From an uncultured Pygmaiobacter sp. (GTDB lineage: Bacteria > Bacillota > Clostridia > Oscillospirales > Ruminococcaceae), in contig CALXBG010000112.1 of the NCBI GenBank assembly GCA_944386485.1, positions 62,001-126,000 of the forward strand: a stretch of DNA of 64,000 bases, read 5' to 3'. The notes under the pieces were generated by a model. The model was not told the origin of the DNA, made no database searches, and was given only the letters and a program-made list of their open reading frames with translations. Position 1 is the stretch's first letter; each line of letters opens with the position of its first letter. Below, piece by piece: positions 53,447 to 61,835 of this stretch. The translations under genes and the position numbers were made by a program.

Positions 53447-54313
53447 TTATCGTGAGATAAAAGGCAGCCATCTGGAAACAAGCGAGACGAACGGCATAAC
53501 CAACAATACGCTGTCAAACCTGTCCAGTATACCGCCATGCCCCGGAAAGATCGAGCCGTAGTCCTTGATACCGCATTGCCGCTTGATCGCTGAGGTGAAC
53601 AGGTCACCCATCATGCCCAGCACACTCGCAATGATTCCGACCCCACAGACAGTAAGGTAGCTTTTCAGCCCTACTGTCGGAATGCTTTCACCGGTCTCCA
53701 GCAGAGGCAGCAGCGCGGAATATCCCCAGGTAAACAGGCACCCCAGCAGCATGCTGCCAAAAATTGCACCAATGGCGCCCTCGATCGTCTTGTTCGGGCT
53801 AACCCGGGGGGCGAGCTTATGCTTGCCGAAGCGCACCCCGGTCAGATAGGCCGCGCTGTCTCCGCCCCATGCAAAGCCAAAGCCGAGCAGGATCAAATAG
53901 AGGGAATCATACCCATACTGCTCCAAGGGAAAGAGGATCTTAAAGGAAATAATCGAGTAGAATCCGAACAGCACAATGCCGCAAAAAAAGATGACCTCGC
54001 TCACCTGTGCAAAGGTCAATTCCTTGACCTCAAAAATAACACAGACCGCAATATAGACGATGAAGAGGAAGAAGAGCAGCGGCATAAAACCGCGGATCTC
54101 ATCATGGTCGCTCAAGATAACGATCAACGCCATCGGCACAATCGCGCAATACAGCCAGATCGCATGCGAAATGCGAAAGGCGCTGATGATCTCATAAAAA
54201 GCAAGGATGCAGATCATCGCCACAATGATATTGAAGACAAAATAGTTATAGAAATAGAGCGCGAGAAACAGGATTGGGATCCCGACCAGGGAGGTTATCA
54301 CCCTTGTTTTCAT
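53447..54313 (-). CDS. cdsA: Phosphatidate cytidylyltransferase
   Basis: A 288-residue membrane enzyme making CDP-diacylglycerol from phosphatidate and CTP. About eight hydrophobic segments, and the family signature near the C-terminus in KDYGSIFPGHGGILDRFDSVL and the GDLFTSAIKRQ segment. It follows uppS with a 61-base gap. Confidence 0.96.
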   Translation of the reverse strand: MKTRVITSLVGIPILFLALYFYNYFVFNIIVAMICILAFYEIISAFRISHAIWLYCAIVPMALIVILSDHDEIRGFMPLLFFLFIVYIAVCVIFEVKELTFAQVSEVIFFCGIVLFGFYSIISFKILFPLEQYGYDSLYLILLGFGFAWGGDSAAYLTGVRFGKHKLAPRVSPNKTIEGAIGAIFGSMLLGCLFTWGYSALLPLLETGESIPTVGLKSYLTVCGVGIIASVLGMMGDLFTSAIKRQCGIKDYGSIFPGHGGILDRFDSVLLVMPFVSLVSRWLPFISR

Positions 54314-54374
54314 CTCTAGCCCATCCTTTCAGCATAATATCAAGCCGGTATGTCATCTTTGACGACCAGCGCGG

Positions 54375-55088
54375 TCAGATGCCGCCAAAGCGGCGGTCTC
54401 TTTGGTAAAATTCCTCAATCGCCGCATCCAGATGCTTGCGGGTAAAGTCCGGCCAAAGCACATCCATGTAGATGAATTCAGTATAGGCGCTCTGCCAGAG
54501 CAGGAAATTAGACAGCCGTTTTTCCCCGCTCGGACGCAGAATGAAGTCAGGATCCTTCTGGCCTGCGGTGTATAACTGACCAGCGAGCATCTCCTCGTCA
54601 ATCTGTTCCGGATCCAAAAGGCCCTGCGCCGCTCTGCGTGCCAGCGCGCGGGCGGCATGGGTGATCTCCTCTCTGCCGCCGTAATTGATGGCGACATTGA
54701 TTATCATGCCTTTATTATCCTTTGTCCCCTCTTCAATCTCGGCCATCAGCTTCTTGATCTCATCGCTCAGCGGCGTTTTGTCGCCGAGAATGATGATCCG
54801 GTTATCCTCTTTTTTATAGTCAAACGCCCGGGTGAGGTATTCCTTGAGCAGGCGCATGATCGCGTCGACCTCGCTCTTGGGCCGCTTCCAGTTCTCGGTG
54901 GAAAATGCGTAAAAGGTCGTCGCCTCGACCCCGAGCTGCTTGCAGTACTTGACCATATCCTGAAAGACCTGTGCACCCTTGGTATGCCCCGCAGTACGCG
55001 GCAAGCCTCTGCGCTTTGCCCAGCGGCCGTTTCCGTCCATGATAAAGCCGATATGCAGCCCTTTGGCGCCGCTATTACTCTCCGCCAT
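54375..55088 (-). CDS. uppS: Undecaprenyl diphosphate synthase
   Basis: A 237-residue cis-prenyltransferase that makes the C55 lipid carrier for peptidoglycan. The catalytic Asp is in IMDGNGRWAKRRGLPR, and later motifs FYAFSTENWKRP and RPSGEKRLSNFLLWQSAYTE are complete. GGAGG precedes the ATG. A spacer of 93 bases separates it from frr. Confidence 0.97.
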   Translation of the reverse strand: MAESNSGAKGLHIGFIMDGNGRWAKRRGLPRTAGHTKGAQVFQDMVKYCKQLGVEATTFYAFSTENWKRPKSEVDAIMRLLKEYLTRAFDYKKEDNRIIILGDKTPLSDEIKKLMAEIEEGTKDNKGMIINVAINYGGREEITHAARALARRAAQGLLDPEQIDEEMLAGQLYTAGQKDPDFILRPSGEKRLSNFLLWQSAYTEFIYMDVLWPDFTRKHLDAAIEEFYQRDRRFGGI

Positions 55089-55181
55089 CTTCTGCCTCCG
55101 TTTTTCTCTAAAAGACCGAGCCGCAGAGGTTGCGAGCGGGTCTCCCCCCTCGTCCTGCGCGGCCCGGCGCTCTTTAATCGA

Positions 55182-55736
55182 TTAGATCTCCATGATCTCT
55201 TTGACCTTTTCCTCACAGACCTTATCGATCTTCTTGATAAATTTATCGGTGATCTTCTGCATCTCTTCCTCGAGCTCCTTCTGATCGTCCTCGGTGAGCT
55301 CGCCGGCTTTCTTCTTAGTCTTAAATTTGTCCATCGCGTCACGGCGGACGTTGCGGACCGCAACCTTGCCCTCCTCGGCCATCTTCTGGGCGTCCTTGGT
55401 CAGCGCCTTGCGCCGCTCCTCGGTCGGGGCCGGGAAAACCAGCCGCATGATCCGGCCGTCATTGGTCGGGTTGATGCCGACATCGCTGGTCAGAATCGCC
55501 TTTTCGATCGCTCGCATCATCGAGGGATCCCAAGGCTGAATGGTCAAAATGCGCGCCTCGGCGACAGCAACGGCCGCAACCTGATTGATCGGGGTCGGGC
55601 TGCCATAGTAGTCGACCATAACCTTATCCAGAATTCCGGGATTGGCGCGCCCGGCGCGGATTCCCTTGAGCTCCCGGCAGAGGTGATCGACGGCGCTCTC
55701 CATCTTCGCTTCGTACTTTTGGGTCAGCTCACTCAT
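55182..55736 (-). CDS. frr: Ribosome recycling factor
   Basis: A 184-residue factor that splits post-termination ribosomes with EF-G. Signature segments include ELKGIRAGRANPGILDKV, PWDPSMMRAIEKAI and RRDAMDKFK. The ATG at 55736 follows AGGAGG; a longer frame to 55793 runs inside pyrH. It lies 1 base after the pyrH stop. Confidence 0.98.
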   Translation of the reverse strand: MSELTQKYEAKMESAVDHLCRELKGIRAGRANPGILDKVMVDYYGSPTPINQVAAVAVAEARILTIQPWDPSMMRAIEKAILTSDVGINPTNDGRIMRLVFPAPTEERRKALTKDAQKMAEEGKVAVRNVRRDAMDKFKTKKKAGELTEDDQKELEEEMQKITDKFIKKIDKVCEEKVKEIMEI

Positions 55737-55737
55737 A

Positions 55738-56460
55738 TCAGTTATCCTCCTTGACCAATGTGCCCACGTCCTCACCGCAGAGCGCGCGGACAATATTTTC
55801 GGGATCGGAAATGTCGAACACGAGCAGCGGCAGCTTGTTATCGCGGCACATCGTCGCCGCGGTGGAATCCATCACCGCCAGCTGGTCGCTGAGTACCTGA
55901 GAGAACGAGAGGGTATCATACCGCTTTGCATCCGCAAACTTATGCGGATCCTTGTCATAGACACCATCCACCATCGTGGCCTTAAAGACAATCTCCGCAT
56001 TGATCTCAACAGCGCGTAGTGCGGAGGCGGTATCGGTGGAGAAGAAGGGGTTGCCGGTTCCGCAGGCGAGGATGACAACTCTTCCCTTTTCCAGATGACG
56101 GGTGGCGCGGTTGCGGATATAAGGCTCTGCAACCTGCTGCATCGTAAGCGCGGTCTGCACCCGAACCTCAAGCCCCAGATGCTCCAGCGCGTCGGCTACT
56201 GCAAGGGCGTTCATAACCGTCGCGAGCATCCCGATCTGATCGGCACGGGTCCGCTCCATATCCCCGCTGGATCTTCCACGCCAAAAGTTGCCGCCACCGA
56301 CCACAATTGCGATCTCGGCGCCAAGTTCATGCGCTTTCCGAATACTTTCACAGATCCGCACAACCACATTATAGTCAATGCCCATCTTTTGGTCGCCCGC
56401 CAGCGCCTCACCGGAGAGCTTGAGCAAAATTCGCTTATATTTCAGCTCCAAACTAACCAC
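55738..56460 (-). CDS. pyrH: UMP kinase
   Basis: About 240 residues. It phosphorylates UMP to UDP; it belongs to the amino acid kinase fold, with [13 protein letters not shown] at the start, [10 protein letters not shown], and the nucleotide-binding [12 protein letters not shown] and DGVYDKDP. The start is uncertain: GTG 56460 and TTG 56451 both give a normal N-terminus, while the TTG at 56487 adds an atypical extension. First gene of the pyrH-frr-uppS-cdsA-dxr-rseP-ispG-polC series. No tsf or rpsB precedes it here. Confidence 0.95.
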   Translation of the reverse strand: MVSLELKYKRILLKLSGEALAGDQKMGIDYNVVVRICESIRKAHELGAEIAIVVGGGNFWRGRSSGDMERTRADQIGMLATVMNALAVADALEHLGLEVRVQTALTMQQVAEPYIRNRATRHLEKGRVVILACGTGNPFFSTDTASALRAVEINAEIVFKATMVDGVYDKDPHKFADAKRYDTLSFSQVLSDQLAVMDSTAATMCRDNKLPLLVFDISDPENIVRALCGEDVGTLVKEDN

Positions 56461-56508
56461 CGCCTGCTCTTTTTTATTTCCCGCCAAACGGCGGTTTTCG
56501 CTTTTCCT

Positions 56509-56537
56509 ATTTTACAATAGTTGCCCGTCCTTGTAAA
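56509..56537 (-). promoter_or_regulatory. pyrH operon promoter
   Basis: On the minus strand TTTACA, 17-base spacer, TAAAAT, 50-80 bases before pyrH. It probably drives eight genes down to polC. Confidence 0.7.
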
Positions 56538-56588
56538 CACCCGCTTCTTCAAAAAACAAAAACAGATTCTGTGAATTCGCAGGAAAGT

Positions 56589-57692
56589 TCAAGACTTTCT
56601 CTTTCCGCGCAAGCCGCCGCGGAACCATCTCTTTTTTCTGTCCGGGAATTCTTCGCCGAGCGCAATCTGCTGCTGCATCTGAAGGCGAACCTTTCCCCGC
56701 CGTTTGAGGTTGTGCGCGTGCAGCCACAGACCTGCAAGCGCCGCGGCATAGAGCAATGCGCTGATCAAACCGGAAGGGACCGAAAGTCCCTGCCAAACAT
56801 CCGTACATGCGTCGACAATGCCGAGCAAAAGCACCGAGACACAGCTTTTGAGAATTCCACCACCGCTCGCCCAGACCGCGGCAAATGCCAGATATCCTGC
56901 TCCATTCGGCTGAAGGGTATAAACCGGCTGCGGCGGCATCAGCGCAATTGCAACCCCGGCGAGGCTGACCGCACCGCCGGCGAACAGCATCCCGTATAGC
57001 TGGGTTCGCTGCACACTCCAGCCAGTTCCAATCAGCGCGGCAGGATTTTCCTCCGCCGCCCGCAGCCGCAGACCGAAATCGGTGCAGTTGAGCAGATAAA
57101 AGACCGCAGGAGGAACAAGCAGCGAGAAATAGGTCAGCCAGCCGGTGGAGCCAAGCAGTCCACCCAGCACCGGAACCTGTGCCAACGAAGGAATCGAGAG
57201 CACCGGCAAAGCGCCGACCTGTGCAGAAGAGACGAGCAAATCTTCCCGGTCAAACAAATGCAGGCACATACCGGAAACCGAAAGCGCAAAGATGTTGAAC
57301 ACAACCCCAGCGAGCAGTTCATCGGTTTTGAAACGCAGCAGAAACAGGGCAAACAACATGGCTAGCAGCATCCCGGCAATCATCCCGACCAGCAGTCCTA
57401 CCATCCAGCCAACCCGCGCGCCGCGCGCCATCAGCTGCTCATACTCTGCGCTTCCCTGTTCCGCTCCGGCCAAAAGAGCCCGGCAAACCAGCGCATCGGC
57501 AAAATAAGCCGCCATTCCGCTGAAGGTCATCACGCCTTCCGCCGCAAGAAAAAACACACCGCTGCGGCGGGCGATTACCAATCCCATCGCGGCCAAAAGT
57601 AGCGGGGTGCACACAGCGAGCAGACGCACCAAATAACCGTTGTCAAATACAGCGGCCCCCATCTGCCGCAACAGTTCGATCAACTGTGCCAT
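56589..57692 (-). CDS. Nucleoside-type ABC transporter permease 2 (YufQ/NupQ-like)
   Basis: A 367-residue membrane protein with about eight to ten hydrophobic segments, of the branched-chain amino acid/nucleoside permease family (BPD_transp_2). TPLLLAAMGLVIARRSGVFFLAAEG corresponds to the family block in which ERSGV-x-N-x-GxEG is usual, and TDELLAGVVFNIFAL to the coupling region. The C-terminus is basic and longer than usual. Start ATG 57692 follows GAGGTGG, 1 base after the first permease ends. Substrate unknown; a nucleoside is inferred from the family. Confidence 0.82.
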   Translation of the reverse strand: MAQLIELLRQMGAAVFDNGYLVRLLAVCTPLLLAAMGLVIARRSGVFFLAAEGVMTFSGMAAYFADALVCRALLAGAEQGSAEYEQLMARGARVGWMVGLLVGMIAGMLLAMLFALFLLRFKTDELLAGVVFNIFALSVSGMCLHLFDREDLLVSSAQVGALPVLSIPSLAQVPVLGGLLGSTGWLTYFSLLVPPAVFYLLNCTDFGLRLRAAEENPAALIGTGWSVQRTQLYGMLFAGGAVSLAGVAIALMPPQPVYTLQPNGAGYLAFAAVWASGGGILKSCVSVLLLGIVDACTDVWQGLSVPSGLISALLYAAALAGLWLHAHNLKRRGKVRLQMQQQIALGEEFPDRKKRWFRGGLRGKRKS

Positions 57693-57693
57693 C

Positions 57694-58797
57694 TCACCCC
57701 ACCTCCCCTTCTTTTTTCTCGGTCTTTTCGACCGCTGCATCCGACTTTACAGCCCGCTTTCCGTTGATCGGAAGCGGGATCAGATCCGCGCAGAGGGCAA
57801 AATAGAACAGGATCGAAACTGTACCCGCAAACAGGGAAACCTCGGTGGGGAAACCGGTCTGAGCCTGTAACAGCGCTGCCCCCTGGTGCAGATAACCGTA
57901 AAACAAGCAGCACAGAACAGCCCGCAGCGGGTTGCTGTCCGCCAACAATGCAGCCAAAATTCCAAACATGGCGACCGACGGAAAAACGCCATTCCAGACA
58001 TATCGCGTTTGGATCCCCATCATCTCAACCGCACCGCCAAAACCTGCGAGCGCACCTGCGAGCAGCTGCGCCGCCATCGCGACGCCGCTCCAGGAGAGGC
58101 CGACATAGGCCGACATACTCTCGCTTGCTCCAACCGCACGGATGCCGTATCCAATCCGGCTGCGGTAAAGCAAGAGATAGAGCAGTCCCAGCGCAGCGGC
58201 GGCAAAAAGCACGCCCAGCCGCAGCTCGGTACCCGGCAAAATCCGGGGAAGCCACAACCGCTGCGGGATCTCAAAGGAAGCGCCCTCTGCGGCGTTCGGG
58301 TCCCGCAGACTGTGTTCGAGCAAAAAGCTGGACAGCTGAAGAACAAAATAACTGAGCAACAGCGAAGAAAGGGTGATATTAACCCGCCTGCGAAGCGCCA
58401 TCAGGCCAGGAATCGCCGTGACCACCGCGCCCACTGTCGTTCCAATGATCAGCGCAGCCGGCACCAGATACCAGACCGGCTTCTCATCCCCCTGCAGCAG
58501 AAAGATACTGACCAGACAGGCCGAGAGAAGGAAAGAAGCAATCAGGGCCAGATTGTATCTGCGGCATTGAAACACCACCGTACAACCAAGTGCCACAAAG
58601 AGCATCGGGGTGATATAAGACACCAAACCCGTCAGCGCCGAAACCGAGGAGAGCGGCGCAATAAAAAAAGTATAAAGGGAATCTGCCCGCTGTTTTTCAA
58701 ACAGACAGATCATCAAAAAGCAAACCACGATCGCCATCAGGCCGGCCGCCACCCGCCAGAGAACCGGGAGCGGAATCTTTCGGATTTTTTTATTCAA
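57694..58797 (-). CDS. Nucleoside-type ABC transporter permease 1 (YufP/NupP-like)
   Basis: A 367-residue membrane protein of the same permease family, with about nine hydrophobic segments. The block that normally reads F-R-x-G-x-F-N-I-G-x-E-G is replaced here by VVFQCRRYNLALIASF, a marked divergence, while GYGIRAVGASESMSAYVGL matches the conserved cytoplasmic loop. The start is TTG 58797 with GGAGG 9 bases upstream, overlapping the ATPase stop by 8 bases; a GTG at 58824 is an alternative. It should form a heterodimer with the next gene product. Confidence 0.8.
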   Translation of the reverse strand: MNKKIRKIPLPVLWRVAAGLMAIVVCFLMICLFEKQRADSLYTFFIAPLSSVSALTGLVSYITPMLFVALGCTVVFQCRRYNLALIASFLLSACLVSIFLLQGDEKPVWYLVPAALIIGTTVGAVVTAIPGLMALRRRVNITLSSLLLSYFVLQLSSFLLEHSLRDPNAAEGASFEIPQRLWLPRILPGTELRLGVLFAAAALGLLYLLLYRSRIGYGIRAVGASESMSAYVGLSWSGVAMAAQLLAGALAGFGGAVEMMGIQTRYVWNGVFPSVAMFGILAALLADSNPLRAVLCCLFYGYLHQGAALLQAQTGFPTEVSLFAGTVSILFYFALCADLIPLPINGKRAVKSDAAVEKTEKKEGEVG

Positions 58798-60337
58798 AGC
58801 AGACCGCCTCCAATTCTTCTTCACTCATCCGCTTTTCCCCATTCATGTAGGGGTCAAGCTGACTTTGCGATACCGGTTTTGGGAAATAAGCACTTACGCT
58901 GCCCTGATACAGCACCAGCACGCTATCTGCAATCACCGCAAATTCATTCCAGTCAGTCGGCACCAATAGAACCGCGGTTCCCTCGTCCCGAAGCTCGATC
59001 AGCTTTTTCTCTAGAAATGCCGCCGTCTCCTCGCTGGTGCCGAAGGTCGGTTGATAGGCCACCAGCAGTACCGGCTCGTTGGAAAATTCTCGCGCGGCCA
59101 ACAGTTTCTGGGTTGAAGAGGTTGAGAGCACCGAGGCATTCTCCTGACCACTTTTGCAGCGGATGTCATACTCCTGAATCAGCCGATCCGCTTCCTTTTT
59201 CAGTTTTTCCTGATCCAAAAGCCCGTAGTTCCGATAATCCGGATTGGTATACTGATAGGGCAGCAGATTTTCCTGAATACTCAGCGAGGTTGCTACCCCA
59301 TCAAATTCCGGTGTTGAGAGCAGGAAAGAAACCCCGAGATCCCGCACTCCGCGTACCCGGTCCGCCGTGATATCGTCATCATAAATCGAGACCTTACCGG
59401 TAACGATATTTGACAACCCACAAATTGCCTCACAGAGCTCTCGCGCTCCACTATCCGGCTTACCCACAACGGCAAGGACCTCTCCTGCCCGCACCGAAAA
59501 ACTGACCTGCTGTACCGCCGGATGATCCTCGGTGCGGAAAACCGACAAATCCCGCACCTTGAGAACAGTATCTCCAGGCTGGGCACCAGTCTTCTTTGTC
59601 CGCTTGATGCGGCTGTTCTGCACCATCCGCCGCTGAAGCTGGGCAGGGGTCGCCTGGGCCGCTTCGATGCAATCGGTTGTTGCCCCCTCCTCCATAATGG
59701 TAATCCGCTCACAGAGTTCCAGCATCTCCCGCACCTGATTAGAGACATAGAGGATCGAGATCCCCTTTGCCGCAATCTTCCGCAGCAGTCCAAACAACTC
59801 CTCGGTCTGTGCAAGGCTGAAATAGGAAGCCGGCTCATCGAGAATGATCAGCTTGGCCCCCGCGATATAGGCCTTCAGAATCTCCATCTCAAGGGCGTCT
59901 TCCGCTGTGAGACGAACCGCCCGATCTTCCGGTCCGGGGTCCATTCCAAATTCTTTGAGCAGCGCCGCAATCTCGTTATTCCGCTGCTTTTTTGCCAGCG
60001 GAGCAAATCGGTTCTTTGCCTGTCCGAGCAGAATATTCTCCGCCACCGTCAATCCCGGCACCAGCCCGGATTTTTTTTGCAGCCGAAAAATGCCCAGCGC
60101 AGCCGCCTGAGTCACGCTGGCGGGAGAGACGGCTGCGCCGTCAACCTCAAAGACGCCGCCGTCCCGCTGCAGTTCTCCGCTGATGATCTTGACGAGGGTA
60201 GATTTTCCAGCGCCATTCTCGCCCAGCAGACCGTGGATCTCCCCCACGCCAATCTGCAAGCTGGCGTCGGTTATTGTGACATAGCCCTCGGTATACGCCT
60301 TGCTGATATGTTCAATACGCAGACGGTCCTGTGCCAT
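58790..60337 (-). CDS. Divergent nucleoside-type ABC ATPase with two nucleotide-binding domains
   Basis: A 515-residue duplicated ABC ATPase of the YufO/RbsA type. The first half has a full Walker A (GENGAGKST) and Walker B (LIILDEP), but the signature is LTAED instead of LSxGxQQ, the Q-loop region reads FRLQKKSG, and the switch histidine position reads VSNQ. In the second half Walker A is GKPDSGAREL, the signature LSTSSTQ, and QPTRGLD has become QPTFGTS. ATP hydrolysis may be weak or altered. Start ATG 60337 follows AAAGGAG. It is first in its operon; no binding-protein gene is present. Confidence 0.85.
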   Translation of the reverse strand: MAQDRLRIEHISKAYTEGYVTITDASLQIGVGEIHGLLGENGAGKSTLVKIISGELQRDGGVFEVDGAAVSPASVTQAAALGIFRLQKKSGLVPGLTVAENILLGQAKNRFAPLAKKQRNNEIAALLKEFGMDPGPEDRAVRLTAEDALEMEILKAYIAGAKLIILDEPASYFSLAQTEELFGLLRKIAAKGISILYVSNQVREMLELCERITIMEEGATTDCIEAAQATPAQLQRRMVQNSRIKRTKKTGAQPGDTVLKVRDLSVFRTEDHPAVQQVSFSVRAGEVLAVVGKPDSGARELCEAICGLSNIVTGKVSIYDDDITADRVRGVRDLGVSFLLSTPEFDGVATSLSIQENLLPYQYTNPDYRNYGLLDQEKLKKEADRLIQEYDIRCKSGQENASVLSTSSTQKLLAAREFSNEPVLLVAYQPTFGTSEETAAFLEKKLIELRDEGTAVLLVPTDWNEFAVIADSVLVLYQGSVSAYFPKPVSQSQLDPYMNGEKRMSEEELEAVCFE

Positions 60338-60436
60338 ATGCAAACTCCTTTTTTCCGGTGTTCTCATTTCAAAGGCGATCGTTTTCTTCGCCCGCCTTCG
60401 CCGAAAAAGGACAAAAGCCCATCCTTTAACCTTTTT

Positions 60437-60465
60437 ATTTTATCCCAAACCACAAAAAATGTAAA
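60437..60465 (-). promoter_or_regulatory. Promoter of the divergent ABC operon
   Basis: On the minus strand TTTACA, 17-base spacer, TAAAAT. The following leader of about 95 bases includes a short hairpin (AAAGGA with TCCTTT, 10-base loop) and no recognised riboswitch. The rest of the 234-base gap (60338-60571) holds only this and the potD terminator. Confidence 0.7.
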
Positions 60466-60512
60466 CCACACCGATTCAGAAGACCGCTTTTTTCACCGCA
60501 ATCACACAAATC

Positions 60513-60545
60513 AAAAACAGGGCCCAGAGCAAACGCTCCGAGCCC
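60513..60545 (-). terminator. potD terminator
   Basis: GGGCTCGGAGC and GCTCTGGGCCC pair over 11 bases with two G-U pairs around a 4-base loop, followed by TGTTTTTG on the minus strand. It closes the potABCD transcript. Confidence 0.75.
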
Positions 60546-60571
60546 CGCATTTATGCACTTATCCGGATCGA

Positions 60572-61786
60572 TTAATAATCGTTCCGCTTCTTCTTCACGC
60601 TCTTGCGCCAGACTACCACGACCACCAGGATCACGGCAACCACCAATACAACCGGAATCAGCCAGGAATTACCGGCCTCATCAAAGCTCTTGACCTCACT
60701 CCAAGCTGCGTCCATCGCGGCGCTCAGATCATCGGGGAGCACGTTGAAGGTCTCGGTGTTCGCGAGGACCTCATCTGAGGGGTACATGATTGGGCTATTC
60801 TTGAGCTCATCAGGCAGCAGCTGCTCAGCCTCCACCTGCGGGGTGGAGTAACCGATATACTCGCAGTTGGCCAGGGCGACCTCAGTCTCGCACAGGAAGT
60901 TAATATACATCTCGGCCGCTTCCTTGTTGGTGCTGGTAGCGGGGATGCACATCGCATCGACGAAATAGTTGGTGCCCTCCTTGGGGATCGCAAAGGCCAG
61001 ATCGGGGTTCTCCTCCATCATGATGATGGCATCGCCGGCATAGTACGGAGCGATCGCGGCCTCACCGCCCTCCATCTTGTCGAAGATTTCATCCATGACA
61101 TAGGCCTGCACCACGCTCTTCTGGGTCTTGAGCTCCTCGGCCATCTGCTCGATCTCCTCGACGGTGGTAGGGTTCATGCTCAGCCCGATCCGCTTGGCCG
61201 CAATCGCAAAGGCGTCACGGCTGTTGTTGAACATCAGCACATTGCCCGCATAGGCCTCATCCCACAGCGCATCCCAGCTGTCAATCTCTCCCTCCACCAT
61301 CGTGGTGTTGTAGATCAGACCAACAACACCCCAGGTGTAGGGCACGCAGTACTCGTTGTTGGGATCGTAATCCCGGCTCTTGTACTGGTCGCCAATCAGG
61401 TCCATATTCGGAATGTTGTCGAAGTTCAGCTTCGCCAACAGCCCCTCCGAAGCCATCTTGCCGATCATGTAATCGCTGGGGACGATCACGTCATACTCAG
61501 CGCCACCGGACTTGATCTTGGCATACATGCTCTCGTTGGTGTCATAGGTGGTGTAGTTCACCTTGATGCCGGTCAGCTCCTCGAACTCCTTGTTGATGTC
61601 CATCCCGCCGTCCGAGCCGTCCGAAATATACAGGCCCCAGTTGTAGACATTCAGGGTAATATCCTGGCCCTTGAACCGTTCCCAATCGTAGCCGTTATCC
61701 CGCACCTCAACCGCAGCCTGAGCCGGCACAGACAGCATCAGCACAAGCATCAGGACGGACAACAGGCATCCTACCTTCTTTTTCAT
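60572..61786 (-). CDS. potD: Spermidine/putrescine ABC transporter binding protein with C-terminal membrane anchor
   Basis: A 404-residue substrate-binding protein of the PotD/PotF family. A Sec signal peptide (about 1-26, cleavage after AQA) has no lipobox cysteine. The binding domain includes LNVYNWGLYISDG and YDVIVPSDYMIGKMASEG. After about residue 370 a hydrophobic stretch WLIPVVLVVAVILVV and a basic tail RKSVKKKR form a C-terminal membrane anchor, unusual because Firmicutes binding proteins are normally lipoproteins. Start ATG 61786 follows GAGAGGAG; the frame to 61852 overlaps potC. Last gene of the operon. Confidence 0.92.
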   Translation of the reverse strand: MKKKVGCLLSVLMLVLMLSVPAQAAVEVRDNGYDWERFKGQDITLNVYNWGLYISDGSDGGMDINKEFEELTGIKVNYTTYDTNESMYAKIKSGGAEYDVIVPSDYMIGKMASEGLLAKLNFDNIPNMDLIGDQYKSRDYDPNNEYCVPYTWGVVGLIYNTTMVEGEIDSWDALWDEAYAGNVLMFNNSRDAFAIAAKRIGLSMNPTTVEEIEQMAEELKTQKSVVQAYVMDEIFDKMEGGEAAIAPYYAGDAIIMMEENPDLAFAIPKEGTNYFVDAMCIPATSTNKEAAEMYINFLCETEVALANCEYIGYSTPQVEAEQLLPDELKNSPIMYPSDEVLANTETFNVLPDDLSAAMDAAWSEVKSFDEAGNSWLIPVVLVVAVILVVVVVWRKSVKKKRNDY

Positions 61787-61835
61787 TTCTTTCTCCTCTC
61801 TTATAACAACCTCTTTTATCTTCTGCAAAAGCGGG

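Noticed and set aside
56538..56588. Terminator after the second ABC permease
   Set aside because: Only a 4-5 bp ACAG/CTGT stem with a T-rich tail is present; too weak to call with confidence.
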